From contig NZ_CP079094.1 of assembly GCF_019285595.1 (NCBI RefSeq), positions 682,001 through 746,000 on the forward strand: a stretch of 64,000 nucleotides of DNA, given 5' to 3'. Below are positions 17,900 to 26,318 of this stretch, piece by piece. Position numbers and translations under genes: made by a program. This DNA is from Rickettsiella endosymbiont of Dermanyssus gallinae. GTDB taxonomy: Bacteria > Pseudomonadota > Gammaproteobacteria > Diplorickettsiales > Diplorickettsiaceae. The notes beneath the pieces are model-generated. The model saw only the letters and a list, made by a program, of their open reading frames with translations. It was not told the DNA's origin and searched no databases. Each line of letters begins with the position of its first letter. Positions within the stretch are counted from its first letter, which is position 1.

Positions 17900-18061
17900 C
17901 TATTAAAAATATATGTTGCATTAATATACCATAAAAATTTTCATTCTATTTAAAGATTATTAAAAGAAATTTATATAAAAAAGGGAGAAAGAAACGGGAT
18001 TAGGGATATATGGAGGTACACATTGTTTAAAAATAAAGATAATATATTATTTTAATACAAT

Positions 18062-18559
18062 TTATTTAGATAACAACGCGATATGACTAAAATCATCAAT
18101 AAAGTTGTTGATTTGAAGCATCATATTATTTTTTAAATCGATTAAAATATTCTCATTGAAAATATTTTTGTCAAATTTTTTCAGTTTTAACGCTATCAAT
18201 CTACGTTTAATGGCTCGTCTGCCATAAGAGAAACGCCAAGATTGTAAATTTATTTGACCGGCATAATAAGCTAACTCAATCATACTCATGGCTTGTTTTG
18301 GAATTAATGGATTAATATAACCGCCTCCATTACCACCACCAATGAATGGTTTTGTTTGAACCGTCGCAAAGCCAAAGGTATTGACCACGATACAAGGAAC
18401 ATTTTTTATTAGCTCGCTTTCGTCTAAAAGGCTGACATGTTTCACCACGCCATTATTTAATTTTGTACTCGAGACAAAAGGAATTTCCCCCGCGGAGTAA
18501 TCATATAAATTACTAGACTCGCACCGTTGTATATCAAAATAAAAATCTATTGTTTGCAT
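18062..18559 (-). CDS. hsdS: Type I restriction-like specificity subunit, single target-recognition domain
   Basis: Specificity subunits give type I and BcgI-like methylases their DNA target. The 165-aa product resembles one target-recognition domain plus a short conserved helix: FVSSTKLNNGV, FIGGGNGGGYINPLIP and SWRFSYGRRAIKRRLIALKL. Full-length HsdS proteins carry two such domains and about 400 residues, so this is a half-size subunit that might dimerise, or a truncated one. Its start overlaps the end of the methylase gene by 13 nt. No endonuclease subunit is nearby. Confidence 0.65.
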   Translation of the reverse strand: MQTIDFYFDIQRCESSNLYDYSAGEIPFVSSTKLNNGVVKHVSLLDESELIKNVPCIVVNTFGFATVQTKPFIGGGNGGGYINPLIPKQAMSMIELAYYAGQINLQSWRFSYGRRAIKRRLIALKLKKFDKNIFNENILIDLKNNMMLQINNFIDDFSHIALLSK

Positions 18560-19887
18560 AAATAATAAGGAATAAGGTTTTTTACGACGATTTTGGTTTG
18601 TAATGCTAATTCGGTATCTGAAAATTGTTCATCCTCTAAATAGCTCTCTGGAGCGTATTCAAGATAGCTATCATAATTGATTGGTTTCTGTATAAATTCA
18701 CGCCGGCTAGCCTCTACCTTAATGTTATTAAGGTGTGAAATAAGCGCATGCTTTATCGCTTCTATATTATTTTTTTGTGAAGAAGCGCTAACCATAATAC
18801 CTTTCCTTTTTACCAGGCCATCTTTTAGCCAAGCCCACATAACACTAGCATCCTGATGGGGAACTCCTTTTTGAATAATAATGGCATAAGTGCATACATT
18901 GACAGGGTAAAACAGGTCATCTGGCAGCTTTATCACCGCTTTTAAGGTGTTTTCCTCTAATAGCTTAGAACGCCATTTTTTAGCATTCGATAGCAACATG
19001 ACGGAGTTAGGAACGATAGCGAATAAATAACCTCCTTTTTCCATCTTATTTAAAGCAAAATCTATAAATTTATATTCTTTTTCATTGGGGTTTTTAAGGG
19101 AATAAGGCGGATTCATGAGGACTTTTGATACTTTTAAGTCCATAAATTTCGTGGTTGTAAAACAATTTCCGCCTTCAAGATTAACGCGGCTACTTCCTCT
19201 AAATATCATATTTACAAGCGCTAGCGCAGCAATCTCGGGGTCTTGTTCTATGCCATAAATCCCTTCTGACTTAAATTTTTCAAATTCTTCGTGGTCAACT
19301 TCATTTTTTACCTTATCAAGCGCAGAAATTAAAAACCCGCCTGTTCCACAGGTAGGGTCTAAAACTTTATCTTTGTTTGTAATATTTAATACCTCAACAG
19401 CAAAACGAGTGATATGTTTAGGCGTGAAAACAATCCCCATTTCTTTTGCTGCATTGCCATATTTTAAAAATTTCTCATAAAATATACCCAAAATATCCGT
19501 ACCTGAATTCATTGATGAACGAATATTGATACTCTCAAGCACGTGCAGGGTTTCTAGTAATGCGTTTCTAAATTTAAGGTGATTATCGAAGATAGGCGGA
19601 ACTGATATTTTTATGTAATGTATAAATTCTCGTTTGTCTTTTTCGTGTAATGCTTCTTCAGCCCTACTATTTAACTCGTTTATCATAGAAAGGCAGTCAT
19701 TTTCACGATTTATATCACTGTCTTTTAATAAAGCTATAATGGTGGTTGCAACAACCCGTACCCGATTGCTCTTATTGATTGAGCCATCGTGTAATATTTG
19801 ATTAATCTTGAGTGCTTTTTGGTAATAAACGTCATCTGTATCCCTATGCCCTTTTATAGTAGTGATATTTTTTTGTTTATCGATCAT
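18547..19887 (-). CDS. hsdM: Type I restriction-modification DNA adenine methylase subunit
   Basis: HsdM methylates adenine N6 in a target chosen by HsdS. The 446-aa product has a helical N-terminal domain, the AdoMet-binding motif DPTCGTGGF near residue 176 and the catalytic motif NPPY near residue 260, in the order of gamma-class N6 methylases. GIVFTPKHITRFAVE before motif I is typical of HsdM. It forms a two-gene unit with the half-size specificity gene. Because no HsdR is found between 1 and 26 kb, it may act only as a methylase, perhaps to protect the element from host restriction. Confidence 0.88.
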   Translation of the reverse strand: MIDKQKNITTIKGHRDTDDVYYQKALKINQILHDGSINKSNRVRVVATTIIALLKDSDINRENDCLSMINELNSRAEEALHEKDKREFIHYIKISVPPIFDNHLKFRNALLETLHVLESINIRSSMNSGTDILGIFYEKFLKYGNAAKEMGIVFTPKHITRFAVEVLNITNKDKVLDPTCGTGGFLISALDKVKNEVDHEEFEKFKSEGIYGIEQDPEIAALALVNMIFRGSSRVNLEGGNCFTTTKFMDLKVSKVLMNPPYSLKNPNEKEYKFIDFALNKMEKGGYLFAIVPNSVMLLSNAKKWRSKLLEENTLKAVIKLPDDLFYPVNVCTYAIIIQKGVPHQDASVMWAWLKDGLVKRKGIMVSASSQKNNIEAIKHALISHLNNIKVEASRREFIQKPINYDSYLEYAPESYLEDEQFSDTELALQTKIVVKNLIPYYLCKQ

Positions 19888-19922
19888 TATTTTTCCTCGT
19901 CAGAAATTCTTTTGAAGTTTAT

Positions 19923-21875
19923 TTATGCAGTCGCACGAATGGTAAAAGCGTTTGATGCTTGCTCAGTGAATTTAAAAGAATTTCTAAAAAAAGAAGGGGG
20001 ATTTTTGGAATTATTTATTAACGGTTGGGCTTGAGTTGGTAGCGGATCAATTTTTTCCCATGAGCTATCTGATAAATCATCAGTATCCTGAGAGACAGCT
20101 TGCTCAACGTGAGGCTGCGCGGCTAGTGTTAACTGCTCCATACTGTATTTTGGATTATCAAGCACGGTTTTTAAATGACGACGCAATGTGTTGAAATCCA
20201 ATGCAGACACCCATTTAAACAAAATAGGTTGTCGATAGCGCTGCGTAAGTTCCTCCCCAAATTTCACAATATCAATGGAGTTTGTGAGCATGTTTGATAA
20301 ATAGTTAATCTCTGAGAGTATTTTGTCCGGAATAGGAACGCCTTGATTCTGGTAAGATTGCATATAATTGGCTAAAACAGTCGATAAGTCCTGTTTAAAA
20401 TTCAGTAACAAAACATCTGAAGCAGAAAAGGAGTGTCTGTTATGTTTCTCCTCTTGTTCTTTTAGCAAGGTAGACAAGCCTTCAAGTGTCGAATTTAATA
20501 ATATATCTTGATGGTCAGATAGATCATTGTTGATTAATGTTTGGATAACTTGAATAGTATTTTGTACTTTCTCTCGGTACGTCGTTTCATTTAGCCGTTC
20601 TTGATGGCTTTGCACATGCTCATAAAAAGCCACTACGCAATCTGACAAACCTTCTTGGTTTTTATGAATCTGTTCGATCAGCCAGGCTTGCCATGCTTTA
20701 TACCAGCATTTTTGCTGCCATTGCCACCAGCGATTAGGCTGTTGTTTAATGAGTAATTGAAGTGACTGTTGTAATGCTTGATGGCGTGCCATATACACCT
20801 GTAATGCGGGATCCGATAAGGTCAGTGCATCCGGTGATTGAACATAAAAAATCATAGGAAAAGAAAGTTGCGCTAATAACGCTTGCTGTGACTCTAAAAA
20901 TTGTAAGCGGCGACGACGGGAAAATAACCCAACCCATTTTTTTATAGGTCTTGGAATTAATAAACGGTGTGATCCTAGGGTGATAGAACTATATCCTTTG
21001 GATTGATACCTATTTGGCTGATATAGCCGTTTCTTTTGATTCACATCGCCGTATTTTTCGATAGCATACTGAATTTGATAAAAGGTAGCGTTATCCAGCT
21101 TCAATTGATAGTGAGGTAAGGAAATAGCGGGCAACCCTAATGAAGGGATACATTTTACAAACGTATAACTAGGGTCATCACACGTGACTTGTTTTTGAGA
21201 TTCGATGCCTTTTAAGCGTAATAACAACGCTTCAATCACCTGTTCCCTTAATACGACCAGCTTATTTGACTCCGTCAATAAAAAATGTTCATAACTTTCA
21301 GCAATAGCCGTAGGAAGACGCATAGAGGTCATCCACGCTTTTTGTTTTGCTGCTAGTTCTTTTTGCGCTTCTGAAAAACGATCTTGATATTGAGTAATAA
21401 CATCTAATAAAAATAATAAACCTTGGCTTGAATAATATTGAAAAGGTTCATGTATTTTCCATTGTTTATAGGCTTGAATAATCATTTGTTGAGTCTTGTC
21501 ATCGTTTTCTACTCTTGCCTCCTTAAAACGTTGCTGTAAAATAGGATAACTGAATGAACGTGCGATCAATTCTTCCCAATTGAAGCGATCTAAAATAGAT
21601 TGATCGATTTTTAGTCGTTGAACGATATCTTTTAAAACGGGTAGCGATTGATGGGTCGATTGATGTCTTGTTTCGGCTAATGCCTTGCGTAAGGCTTTAC
21701 GATCGGTAACAAAGTGTGAGGCATGATAAACGTATTTTTCAGTGAGTTGTTCACAGTCGTTTAAAGCAGCCAAGCCTTCGGGTTGTAGATAGGCAAGACC
21801 CCAGGTTTTATTTGATTTTATGTTTGATTGATGTGCTTGATTGTACTGCAAGATGGCTTCAACTAAATTAAACAT
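19923..21875 (-). CDS. Unknown 650-aa island protein
   Basis: No family was recognised. The product is soluble, Gln-, Leu- and Trp-rich and mostly helical (for instance QQPNRWWQWQQKCWYKAWQA), with a basic patch KKWVGLFSRRRRLQFL and a polar C-terminal tail. There is no signal peptide. It lies 20 bases downstream of a plasmid/phage-type gene in the same direction and 36 bases upstream of hsdM, so one transcript is likely. General style resembles the 785-aa cargo protein, but no clear shared segment was seen by eye. It could be an effector or a replication accessory protein. Confidence 0.5.
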   Translation of the reverse strand: MFNLVEAILQYNQAHQSNIKSNKTWGLAYLQPEGLAALNDCEQLTEKYVYHASHFVTDRKALRKALAETRHQSTHQSLPVLKDIVQRLKIDQSILDRFNWEELIARSFSYPILQQRFKEARVENDDKTQQMIIQAYKQWKIHEPFQYYSSQGLLFLLDVITQYQDRFSEAQKELAAKQKAWMTSMRLPTAIAESYEHFLLTESNKLVVLREQVIEALLLRLKGIESQKQVTCDDPSYTFVKCIPSLGLPAISLPHYQLKLDNATFYQIQYAIEKYGDVNQKKRLYQPNRYQSKGYSSITLGSHRLLIPRPIKKWVGLFSRRRRLQFLESQQALLAQLSFPMIFYVQSPDALTLSDPALQVYMARHQALQQSLQLLIKQQPNRWWQWQQKCWYKAWQAWLIEQIHKNQEGLSDCVVAFYEHVQSHQERLNETTYREKVQNTIQVIQTLINNDLSDHQDILLNSTLEGLSTLLKEQEEKHNRHSFSASDVLLLNFKQDLSTVLANYMQSYQNQGVPIPDKILSEINYLSNMLTNSIDIVKFGEELTQRYRQPILFKWVSALDFNTLRRHLKTVLDNPKYSMEQLTLAAQPHVEQAVSQDTDDLSDSSWEKIDPLPTQAQPLINNSKNPPSFFRNSFKFTEQASNAFTIRATA

Positions 21876-21895
21876 AATTTGTTTCCTATTTATTT

Positions 21896-22537
21896 TTATT
21901 TTTCGGGTTCAAATTGCTGAGTGGCTTTTGAAAGAGACAATGGGGGATTTACCTCCAATTGTTTATTACCGTTTTTATAAACCTCTAAAGCACGTTTAGA
22001 ATTACCTATCAGGGTCGGATCGGGCTTGTTATGAGAAAATCCTCTTGCCTCATTATCGTGCTCTGAAATACCTTTGAGCACGCAGGGATAATGAATGCTT
22101 GGGTTAGCGTAATATTTTTGAAAACGTTTTATAAACTCTTCCCGTAAAGATGATAAATCCCGTTCAGGTTGATGACACAAGTAAATCCATCCCCCTAGGT
22201 CACATATAACGCAATGAATAATTGAGTTATCGAAGACCACACTGTCATAGCGTCCGATTGTCTTTATAGCGTGGATAACTTGCGCCCAAGCATGTTGGGC
22301 AAATTGCCGACAGTCGCCTTGGATTAATGAGATTAATTCAGCAGGTATAGGCATACCCCATACTTCGCGATCAGGATTGGTCAATATGTTTGCCATAGCC
22401 ATTTTCACTTTAGCGATAGGATAAGGCCGTAGACATTGCCAGTAAGTTTCGAGCAATAAACTAGAAACTCTTTTGTTAAAGGACTCTGCTAAAAACGTTA
22501 GCCCTTCTAAAAATTCTTTTTTATCGTCGTCAGTCAT
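21896..22537 (-). CDS. Plasmid/phage-associated protein of unknown function (DUF6475-like)
   Basis: The 213-aa product begins MTDDDKKEFLEGLTFLAESFNKRVS and has the pattern LLETYWQCLRPYPIAKVKMAMANILTNPD, WGMPIPAELISLI and YPCVLKGISEHDNEARG, which I associate with the DUF6475 group of plasmid and phage proteins. Function is unknown; its place beside replication-protein-like genes suggests DNA maintenance of the element. Domain assignment is from memory of the motif pattern and not certain. Confidence 0.55.
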   Translation of the reverse strand: MTDDDKKEFLEGLTFLAESFNKRVSSLLLETYWQCLRPYPIAKVKMAMANILTNPDREVWGMPIPAELISLIQGDCRQFAQHAWAQVIHAIKTIGRYDSVVFDNSIIHCVICDLGGWIYLCHQPERDLSSLREEFIKRFQKYYANPSIHYPCVLKGISEHDNEARGFSHNKPDPTLIGNSKRALEVYKNGNKQLEVNPPLSLSKATQQFEPEK

Positions 22538-22552
22538 GTTGTTTTCTCCAAG

Positions 22553-23503
22553 TTATTCTTCTGTTACAACGGTTCGGTTGAGCCACTTCTCGCACACAAT
22601 AAGGTTATGGTCTAAGGTAGGGCTTAGGCCGCGCTCAGCTAAGCGATTAGCGTGTTTTACGGGCGGTGATTGTTGACGATGTAACGATTCCCGATGTTCT
22701 TTAGCCAACCAGGTGTTGATATGTCGAAAAACTGTCAATGTTGTTTTACGCTCGGTGGGATTTGCTTCATTCCAGGCTTGTATTTGGCGTAGTTCTTGTA
22801 AAACGTTGATATTTGGATACGTTTTTTGCCAATTTTCTAGCTGTGTAGGCGTTACCAAAAAATGATGGTTATTTTTTAACGGTATGGCAATGTCGATAGC
22901 GAGTGGTGTTTTTACTAAACATAAAGATTTATTAACAGGAATTTTTAATGGGCTGCTGCTGAGCGCGACATCTGTCGCGCCAACATCATCATCATCCTGT
23001 TTCTGAAATTGTTTCTGATCCTGATTCTGTTTCTGCTTCTGATCCTGTTTCTGTTCCTGGCTTCGAAGGGGCTTAGAAGAAACGCTAAGAATGGGTTGTA
23101 GATGAAACGAGTCACGGTATCTTTCAAAAAAGGCTCTTCGAAGGGATATGTTAGGGAGTTTTTTATATATTTTATGAATATGTTTAACACGATTATCGCT
23201 TTTTTTAAGTGATCCTAATTCATCCGCAGCCATGTCATGCACCCAAACGTGATCGGTATCATCGTCATAGGAGCAGAATTTTATTTCTATAAGATCGTTG
23301 ATTCCTTTTGAAACGTCCTCTAAGGGGATTCCTGTTTCATGAGCGATAAAATAGAGGGGTAAATAATAAAAACTAATCATGTTGGTGTGGCTACAGGTCA
23401 TTAAATAGAATGCAATGACTTTTGCTTCTAACCCACAATTTTTTATTTTTTTACCCATTGGACTTATCCAAAATTCGGATGAGATTTTTGCATAATCACG
23501 CAT
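22553..23503 (-). CDS. Replication-initiator-like winged-helix protein with QK-rich linker
   Basis: The 316-aa product has an N-terminal helix-turn-helix region (GLEAKVIAFYLMTCSHTNMI; HETGIPLEDVSKGINDLIEI) like phage and plasmid replication or DnaT/DnaD-type proteins. Residues 150-168 are a run of Gln and Lys (QEQKQDQKQKQNQDQKQ) encoded by imperfect hexanucleotide repeats (23000-23060). The C-terminal part (QLENWQKTYPNINVLQELRQ; TVFRHINTWLAKEHRES) looks like the end of DnaT-like primosomal proteins. It probably helps initiate element replication. Next to a DUF6475-like gene and a regulator on the same strand. Confidence 0.5.
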   Translation of the reverse strand: MRDYAKISSEFWISPMGKKIKNCGLEAKVIAFYLMTCSHTNMISFYYLPLYFIAHETGIPLEDVSKGINDLIEIKFCSYDDDTDHVWVHDMAADELGSLKKSDNRVKHIHKIYKKLPNISLRRAFFERYRDSFHLQPILSVSSKPLRSQEQKQDQKQKQNQDQKQFQKQDDDDVGATDVALSSSPLKIPVNKSLCLVKTPLAIDIAIPLKNNHHFLVTPTQLENWQKTYPNINVLQELRQIQAWNEANPTERKTTLTVFRHINTWLAKEHRESLHRQQSPPVKHANRLAERGLSPTLDHNLIVCEKWLNRTVVTEE

Positions 23504-23537
23504 GGTATTTTTTCCTTTTTTAATAAAAATTTATTGA

Positions 23538-24320
23538 TTAATTAGTATTTAATTTATTTTTCTGTTCTTGATGAGTAAACTTTGCTAAATGTGCGGCTTT
23601 TGATATCGCTAATTTTTTTTGATCGGTTTTTTCAATCAATTCTCCACAACCTTGCTTGAATATTTCTTTGGCTCTCTGGTAGGTAAAGTGACTGCCAAAA
23701 CCTAAATATGTAGCAACCAATTTTCTCGTTTTAATTCCTTTTTTAAAATTGAAAGGTGTAGAATTCTGCACATTTTGTCTACCACGACGCTCTCCTAAAA
23801 ATTTTTCTAGTGCAATTCCTATTGCTACACGCTCGCTTATTAAAAACGTTTGCATTAATACAGTGAGTTCATATTTTTTTTCTAGTAGAGCGGATAAAGA
23901 AATCCGCCAAGCAAGTACCGTTTTCTTCTCATGTTTCTTGCTGGTTTCGATGGATTCTAAGCCATAAATAAGCTGATTATTTTCATCTACGCAGATAGCA
24001 CGGTGTTCATGCAGCGATAGGTTTTTTTGATCGGTAAAATAAGGAATTTCTTCTGGAATAACGATGTACTTTAATGGTAAGTGCATTAGGGTTGATGGAA
24101 AAGTATCAAGCTCTAAGTTGTATTTAACTTTCCAAGGAATTAACGCCTTATAGTTAAATTTTCCTTTGCTTTTAGTCTCAATACGAAAGGCAATGTCCGG
24201 TGGAATGGAACTCCCATCGAGATAACGATAAATAGTTGTTCGGCTAACCCCAATTTTATTGGCCATTTTAGTAATGCTTCCAAAATAACGAATTATTTTT
24301 CTTAGAGTTGTTTCTTGCAT
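23538..24320 (-). CDS. DNA-binding regulator: YdaS/Cro-type HTH plus ParB-like HTH
   Basis: The 260-aa product starts with a Cro/YdaS-type helix-turn-helix (FGSITKMANKIGVSRTTIYR YL region, residues 12-32). Its C-terminal part resembles the helix-turn-helix region of ParB/KorB-like proteins (EKFLGERRGR; LVATYLGFGSHFTYQRAKEI; ELIEKTDQKKLAISKAAHLA). It may control the divergent excisionase-integrase genes or element maintenance. The 180-bp divergent gap holds the palindrome AATGTACGCATGCATACATT, a likely operator. The two-part architecture is uncommon but clear. Confidence 0.65.
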   Translation of the reverse strand: MQETTLRKIIRYFGSITKMANKIGVSRTTIYRYLDGSSIPPDIAFRIETKSKGKFNYKALIPWKVKYNLELDTFPSTLMHLPLKYIVIPEEIPYFTDQKNLSLHEHRAICVDENNQLIYGLESIETSKKHEKKTVLAWRISLSALLEKKYELTVLMQTFLISERVAIGIALEKFLGERRGRQNVQNSTPFNFKKGIKTRKLVATYLGFGSHFTYQRAKEIFKQGCGELIEKTDQKKLAISKAAHLAKFTHQEQKNKLNTN

Positions 24321-24370
24321 AAAAAAACTCCTTATTATTTTTTGGCTACCCGCGTAGTTTATTCAAAAAA

Positions 24371-24390
24371 AATGTACGCATGCATACATT
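24371..24390. promoter_or_regulatory. Candidate operator palindrome
   Basis: AATGTACGCATGCATACATT is a near-perfect 20-bp palindrome (one mismatched pair) in the divergent region between the HTH regulator and the excisionase-like gene. A smaller CTAC-CCGC-GTAG hairpin lies nearby at 24345-24356. The regulator encoded next to it is the likely ligand, by analogy with phage switches. Confidence 0.4.
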
Positions 24391-24501
24391 TTTATTTAGT
24401 AATCTAAATTAGGTTTCAGTTAATCAATTTGGATGAATTGAAATGGGGGGGGCAATCAATATCCGTAGTTTGATTTGTTTGTACAAATAGGAGTTAGCAA
24501 T

Positions 24502-24834
24502 ATGAAAACCTTCAATCTTGAAGAAGCGGCGCAATTTTTAAAGATGAGCCCGGGTGGTCTTCGAAGGTTAGCGGCAAGTAAAAAAATTCCTGCCGCTAAA
24601 CCTGGGCGGGGTTGGTGTTTTTTAGAAGAAGACCTTGTTAATTATGTTCGTTCGCTTTACGATCAGCCCTGCAACCAAATATCGCAGGGTGTCTCTAATA
24701 ATAGGAGAGAAACATGGCACTCTACGCGAGAAACAGAGTTTGGTGGATTGACCTTACTCACAATGGAAAAAGAATACAACGAACTACTGGGACGTCAAAC
24801 AAAGCGGCGGCGCAGGAATTGCATGATCGATTAA
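24502..24834 (+). CDS. Excisionase-like helix-turn-helix protein
   Basis: Small MerR/HTH_17-type proteins direct excision or help integrase binding. From the ATG at 24502, preceded by AGGAG, the 110-aa product reads MKTFNLEEAAQFLKMSPGGL, then RRLAASKKIPAAKPGRGWCF, an unmistakable excisionase-type helix-turn-helix with wing. The gene overlaps the integrase start by 121 bp in another frame; its last 40 residues may be unselected. An upstream in-frame ATG at 24475 lacks a ribosome site. The pair forms the recombination module of the island. Confidence 0.75.
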   Translation: MKTFNLEEAAQFLKMSPGGLRRLAASKKIPAAKPGRGWCFLEEDLVNYVRSLYDQPCNQISQGVSNNRRETWHSTRETEFGGLTLLTMEKEYNELLGRQTKRRRRNCMID

Positions 24835-25968
24835 AAGCTGATTTATGGCGTCGAAGCAAATTAAAAGAAAAGCCACAACGTTTATGGCAAGAAGCTGTAA
24901 TACGTTGGTTAAACGAAGCAACTTATAAACGTAGTCTTGATACTGACAAATTTCACCTTGATTGGGTATGTCCTTATCTTAAGGATAAGAAATTAAGTGA
25001 AATCGACGGTGACTTGCTTGAGGACATTGCAAGAGAAAAAGAAAAGGAGGGCGTTGCGCCTGCTACAGTCAATCGGCTGTTAGCTGTGTTAAGAGCAATT
25101 TTAAAAAAAGCAGAAGAAAAGTGGAAATGGATTGAAAAAGCTCCTTTTGTGGAAATGCGCCGTTTGGGAGAAAGGCGAGAACGTTGGTTGACACGAGAAG
25201 AGGCTCAAAGGCTACTTCAAGTATTACCATCTCATCTAGCTGATTTAGCTACTTTTTCTTTAGCGACAGGATTACGAAAAAAGAACGTGACAGGATTATG
25301 TTGGCAGGATATCGATTTGGTCAAGCGACATGCATTTGTTCGCGCTGCTCAGTCGATGAGACAGGAAAGCATTGTGAAAGCAATGCGAAGTCGAAGAGCC
25401 CGCGATAGGCGTGCGTTGACGGGCGAAGCAGGAAACGCATCACGCCGTAAAGTCATTTGTGGGAGGCACGGGCATGAACTCCGAAGGAGTGAGTGCGTGC
25501 CGGACGCAGGACGTATCGCGGCCTAATTTCAGTCGCGTCATGCGAACGAATTTCGGGGACACGATGGCCGAAATTCTTCGGGAGCATAGCGACTCACTTG
25601 CGAAATCTAAAAAAGCTATTCCTGTTCCACTGAACAGTGAAGCTGTTGCTATTATAAAAAGACAAATGGGAAAACATACCAAGTTTGTTTTTACTTATAA
25701 AGGTAAGCCTATTGAACAGTGTAATACTAAAGCTTGGCGGAAAGCATTAAAACGAGTAGGAATAGAAAATTTTCGCTGGCATGATTTGCGCCACACCTGG
25801 GCTTCGTGGCATGTACAAAATGGAACATCGTTACAGGAGTTGCAGCAGCTCGGTGGCTGGGCTTCTTTTGATATGGTATTGAGATATGCTCACTTGAGCA
25901 GTGACCATTTAAAGGATGCGGCTGAAAGGATTGTTACAAATTCCCTACAGTACACTCGAACAGCTTAA
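24714..25968 (+). pseudogene. int: Tyrosine recombinase (island integrase) interrupted by the 248-bp element
   Basis: Tyrosine integrases recombine element and chromosomal att sites. The first part (24714-25352, about 213 codons) has a SAM-like core-binding domain and the first catalytic Arg in SLATGLRKKN. The second part (25600-25968) has HDLRHTW, GGWASF and the nucleophile Tyr in MVLRYAHL. The 248-bp element lies between AAQ and KSKKAIPVPLN. Removing 247 nt gives a continuous frame (AAQSKSKKAIP or AAQAKSKKAIP), restoring all catalytic residues and a length of about 335 aa. Unspliced, the N-terminal frame stops at 25526. The gene ends about 50 bases from the tRNA-Met 3' end, the expected attachment site. 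Confidence 0.88.
25353..25600 (+). mobile_element. 248-bp structured mobile element, copy 1 (inside integrase)
   Basis: The shared sequence begins TCGATGAGACAGG and ends GACTCACTTG; base-by-base reading found no difference from 40621-40868. It has 56% GC by count in an AT-rich genome. It inserts after TCAG in a sense orientation with no target duplication. Counting the first shared base as 1, paired segments are 17-22/29-34, 48-55/162-169, 56-65/82-94, 113-130/134-149, 179-184/237-242 and 196-204/216-224. The hairpin at 113-149 has a tandem G-A/G-A step. It has no long open frame of its own. It could be a small self-splicing intron or a non-autonomous transposon carrying an RNA. Confidence 0.85.
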
Positions 25969-26018
25969 GGTAGGGAAGAGGAAATTTTAAGTAACTATTT
26001 GAATTAACACGATTATTT

Positions 26019-26095
26019 TGGTAGCTATGGGTGGGCTCGAACCACCGACCCCAGCATTATGAATGCTGTGCTCTAACCAACTGAGCTACATAGCC
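26019..26095 (-). tRNA. tRNA-Met (CAU), elongator type
   Basis: The minus strand gives a 77-nt cloverleaf: acceptor GGCTATG pairing CATAGCT, D arm TAGCTCAGTTGGTTAGA, anticodon stem CAGCA-TTCATAA-TGCTG with CAT, T arm GGTTCGAGCC and encoded CCA. The extended similarity to elongator tRNA-Met is strong. Its 3' end faces the integrase gene, marking it as the island's integration site. Confidence 0.93.
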
Positions 26096-26318
26096 AAAAC
26101 TTTTTATCTTCGAACTATTCTGGGTGTGCTCCTTTCTGCGCTACGCAATCCTGCTCCGCTTGAAAGCCGGCCCTACGCTCCTGCTTCGGGCGTTCGCAAG
26201 GAAAAAGCGTTGCTTTTTCTTGTTCTTGCTCACCCAACTGAGCTACATAGCCAAACGGTCGCCTATTGTGCTAAAGGCGGGCTAAGCCTGTCAAGCTAAA
26301 ACCTTTAAATAATGAATT
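26096..26318. other. Gap with tRNA-Met 5' fragment and GC-rich hairpins
   Basis: A 22-bp piece covering the 5' end of the tRNA-Met (26077-26098) is repeated directly at 26234-26255, without the rest of the tRNA. The 135 bases between are rich in GCTCC/GCTTC words and hold the hairpin GAAAAAGC-GTT-GCTTTTTC (26202-26220). The repeat may be the scar of an older insertion at this tRNA or a degenerate tandem tRNA copy. No gene is evident. Confidence 0.6.

Noticed and set aside
25353-25600. Reading the repeat element as a protein-coding gene (56-aa Arg-rich frame)
   Set aside because: The frame is short, fused by chance to the host gene, and the stem structure explains the sequence better.
25353-25600. 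Group II intron
   Set aside because: No GTGYG 5' end, no domain V-like hairpin near the 3' end and far too short.
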